A stretch of 6,555 bases of DNA from Anaerolineae bacterium (GTDB taxonomy: Bacteria > Chloroflexota > Anaerolineae > Promineifilales > Promineifilaceae). The stretch is from positions 1-6,555 of the forward strand of contig JANQSK010000617.1 in NCBI GenBank assembly GCA_028284105.1. Direction: 5' to 3'. Positions 5,010 through 6,555 of the stretch are shown here, one piece after another; the first letter of the stretch is position 1; every line of letters begins with the position of its first letter. The notes beneath the pieces are model-generated. The model was not told the origin of the DNA and did no database searches. It was given only the letters and a program-made list of their open reading frames with translations. Made by a program: the position numbers and the translations under genes.

Positions 5010-6005
5010 ATGAGCATAAAAGTTTTATTTATTGGTGGAACAGGCGTCATTAGTTCTGCGTGCAGTGAATTGGCATTGTCACGTGGGATTGATCTTTATC
5101 TTTTGAATCGTGGGCAATCAACACGGCCGTTACCAAAGGGAGCCAAACAGCTCATCGGTGATATCCGCCAACCAGAGACAGTTGAGGCTGCCATCCAAGA
5201 TCATCAGTTTGATGTTGTGGTGAACTGGATTGCTTTTACGGTTGAACATATTGAAACAGATCTGAAGCTGTTTAGGGGAAAAACAAATCAATATATTTTT
5301 ATTAGTTCGGCCTCTGCCTACCAAACACCTCCCCGCAAGCTCCCTATTACGGAATCAACCCCGCTGCATAACCCGCATTGGGCTTACTCTCGGGCGAAGA
5401 TGGCCTGTGAAGATCGGTTGATGCAAGCGTATCGTGAAGAGGATTTCCCGGTTGTGATAATACGGCCGTCTCACACCTACGATCGCACCAAAATTCCTGC
5501 GCATCATTACTACACCACGATCAACCGGATGCGACAAGGCAAAAAAGTGATATTACATGGAGATGGCACTTCATTGTGGACGTTGACTCATCATCGTGAC
5601 TTTGCCAAAGGGTTTGTAGGGTTAATGGGAAACAGTCAAGCCATCGGTGAAGCGTTCCACATCACATCAGATGAAGTGCTGACGTGGAATCAAATTTATG
5701 AAGCATTGGCACAGGCTGCAGGGACAACAGCCGATATTGTTTATTTGCCTTCCCGGCTGATTGCTGCCTATGATCCGGAGTGGGGGGAAAAACTGCTGGG
5801 AGATAAAGCGAACAATATGGTGCTTGATAACTCGAAAATCAAGCGTTATGTTCCTGACTTTGAGGCAACAATTCCATTTTCGGTAGGGGCCAATGAGATT
5901 ATGGCTTGGTATGATGCTGATGAAGCGCGGAGAGAGGTTGATCCTGAAGCAGAGGCACTAATGGATAAGTTAATTGCCGTTTATGAAGGGGTGCTGCCAA
6001 AGTAA
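5010..6005 (+). CDS. NAD-dependent epimerase/dehydratase family protein (extended SDR)
   Basis: This 331-residue cytoplasmic Rossmann-fold protein has the dinucleotide loop FIGGTGVIS at 7-15. Ser15 replaces the usual third glycine of GxxGxxG. The beta2 end LNRG (32-35) suggests recognition of the nucleotide ribose or phosphate. Asp51 sits in the GDIR turn, SSASAY is at 99-104, the catalytic YxxxK is Tyr126-Lys130 (YSRAK), and RPSHTYD is at 152-158. A substrate-binding C-terminal half includes TLTHHRDFAKGF 191-202 and FHITSDE 216-222. It resembles a well-conserved SDR subgroup that I recall from Actinomycetota and Chloroflexota whose substrate is not established; a sugar-nucleotide or related hydroxyl substrate is an inference. 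The start is firm: AAGGAG (4999-5004) lies 5 nt before the ATG. A strong terminator follows 18 nt after the stop. Two ACGGCCGT palindromes (5123, 5462) are read in a different frame here, as Arg-Pro. Confidence 0.92.
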   Translation: MSIKVLFIGGTGVISSACSELALSRGIDLYLLNRGQSTRPLPKGAKQLIGDIRQPETVEAAIQDHQFDVVVNWIAFTVEHIETDLKLFRGKTNQYIFISSASAYQTPPRKLPITESTPLHNPHWAYSRAKMACEDRLMQAYREEDFPVVIIRPSHTYDRTKIPAHHYYTTINRMRQGKKVILHGDGTSLWTLTHHRDFAKGFVGLMGNSQAIGEAFHITSDEVLTWNQIYEALAQAAGTTADIVYLPSRLIAAYDPEWGEKLLGDKANNMVLDNSKIKRYVPDFEATIPFSVGANEIMAWYDADEARREVDPEAEALMDKLIAVYEGVLPK

Positions 6006-6023
6006 ACGACAAAAAAGATGAAA

Positions 6024-6060
6024 TTAAAAAGCCGAGGCGCTTTATGCCTCGGCTTTTTAA
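6024..6060. terminator. Bidirectional intrinsic terminator
   Basis: A perfect 15-bp stem (6024-6038 with 6046-6060) has the GC-rich core GCCGAGGC / GCCTCGGC, a 7-nt loop GCTTTAT, and flanking A5/T5 runs that give a U-tract in either direction. It starts 18 nt after the SDR stop on the plus strand and 23 nt after the stop of the convergent minus-strand gene, so it can serve both. Confidence 0.95.
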
Positions 6061-6083
6061 AGTCTGATCATCTCGGTAGATGA

Positions 6084-6425
6084 TTAACCTAGTTCGTAAA
6101 CAGCTTTAATGTCTGCAACATCCTCCAAGATTTGGTCCCAAATTGCTGAATCAGCGCGATTGAAAATATCTTCAATGGGCAATCCAAAGAAGGTTGCTGC
6201 ATCTTGGACGAGACCCAATTCTTGGAAACGTGCCAAAATAGCTTTTGGTAGACGATGATCGACGGTGAATGCATTGGCTGTTGTGGGTTCTGGTAAGTTT
6301 GTTTGGGGAGCTGTCCCAAAATATTCGCTCAATGCTGTGCCAAAGAATTGTGGTTCTGCAACTGCTAAACTATTTGCTGCCACCGCTGAAATCATTTTTT
6401 CTACCAGTAAACTATTGTTGTTCAT
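6084..6425 (-). CDS. Hypothetical protein, 113 residues, family not recognised
   Basis: I do not recognise this protein, but it is very probably a real gene: AGGAG (6432-6436) lies 6 nt before its ATG, and a strong terminator lies 23 nt after its stop. It has no cysteine, no signal peptide or clear membrane segment, and a net negative charge. Residues 1-25 look like an Ala-rich amphipathic helix. Residues 27-40 contain a duplicated FGTA (28-31, 36-39). A Pro/Thr/Asn-rich linker spans about 40-52. The C-terminal part (55-113) looks helical, with RLPKAILARFQELGL, a second FFG (79-81), and acidic DQILEDVADIK. It lies 47 bp downstream of another small-looking CDS, and the two are likely co-transcribed. 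The absence of cysteine, of a double-glycine leader and of modification enzymes in view gives no support for a RiPP precursor. Function unknown. Confidence 0.8.
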   Translation of the reverse strand: MNNNSLLVEKMISAVAANSLAVAEPQFFGTALSEYFGTAPQTNLPEPTTANAFTVDHRLPKAILARFQELGLVQDAATFFGLPIEDIFNRADSAIWDQILEDVADIKAVYELG

Positions 6426-6431
6426 TTTTTA

Positions 6432-6436
6432 CTCCT
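6432..6436 (-). promoter_or_regulatory. Strong ribosome binding site of the 113-residue gene
   Basis: AGGAG on the minus strand lies 6 nt before the ATG at 6425, within an AT-rich 47-bp spacer (6426-6472). It is the main evidence that the small orphan gene is translated. Confidence 0.75.
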
Positions 6437-6472
6437 ATAAGTCCTTAAAATACAAAATTAAAAATAAATTTT

Positions 6473-6555
6473 TTACAGTGTTGTCACAATACGTACGACA
6501 ATTTCTGGCGGATAAGATTGAAGCTTATCCATTTGTTCATCACTTAATTCAGCGA
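6473..6555 (-). CDS. C-terminal end of an unrecognised CDS (partial)
   Basis: An open frame enters from the window edge and ends at TAA (6475-6473). It gives 26 residues, AELSDEQMDKLQSYPPEIVV followed by RIVTTL, which read like a normal protein tail with a helix (LSDEQMDKLQ) and a hydrophobic end. The other two minus frames are broken by stops here. It precedes the 113-residue gene by 47 bp in the same direction, so an operon is plausible. The product cannot be named from this fragment. Confidence 0.55.
   Translation of the reverse strand, partial: AELSDEQMDKLQSYPPEIVVRIVTTL

Noticed and set aside
6084..6425. RiPP precursor (Nif11/NHLP-like) reading of the 113-residue protein
   Set aside because: No leader motif, no double-glycine cleavage site, no cysteine and no modification enzyme in view.

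Overview
The window reads as a chromosomal stretch of a bacterium with roughly balanced base composition, ordinary Shine-Dalgarno sites and housekeeping or accessory genes. No rRNA, tRNA, CRISPR array, insertion sequence or phage gene is visible. A Chloroflexota (Anaerolineae-like) host is my best guess. It rests on the SDR gene, which resembles a subgroup I associate with Chloroflexota and Actinomycetota, and on the repeat-rich intergenic DNA: tandem heptanucleotides, a hairpin repeat and a strongly over-represented octamer. This is inference, not proof.

Layout. Positions 1-2173 (minus strand) hold a pair of ABC half-exporters joined by a 1-nt stop/start overlap. The upstream one (446-2173) is complete; the downstream one (1-446) runs off the window. 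The complete subunit has a degenerate ATPase site (Asp for the Walker B Glu, Gln for the H-loop His) but a canonical LSGGQ. This is the asymmetry of heterodimeric exporters, so the two genes very probably encode one heterodimer. A rhomboid intramembrane protease (2333-2971, minus) lies upstream, separated by a 159-bp spacer with a strong palindrome-built hairpin.

The divergent spacer 2972-3189 carries two different heptanucleotide tandem repeats. It precedes moeA (3190-4437, plus), a complete molybdenum insertase for molybdenum cofactor synthesis. After moeA come a 52-bp GTCA...TGAC hairpin repeat, a small MazG-like nucleotide pyrophosphohydrolase (4614-4925) and an extended SDR / NAD-dependent epimerase-like protein (5010-6005). 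A 15-bp-stem terminator (6024-6060) closes the SDR gene and also serves the convergent minus-strand cluster. That cluster is an unrecognised 113-residue protein (6084-6425) and, upstream of it, the tail of another unrecognised CDS (6473-6555).

The genes do not form one pathway: exporter, protease, cofactor synthesis, nucleotide clean-up and a sugar- or small-molecule-type oxidoreductase sit in separate units. The most striking signal is the octamer palindrome ACGGCCGT, present 11 times where about 0.1 would be expected by chance. It lies in genes (all three reading frames) and spacers alike, which resembles the HIP1 phenomenon of cyanobacteria with a different word.
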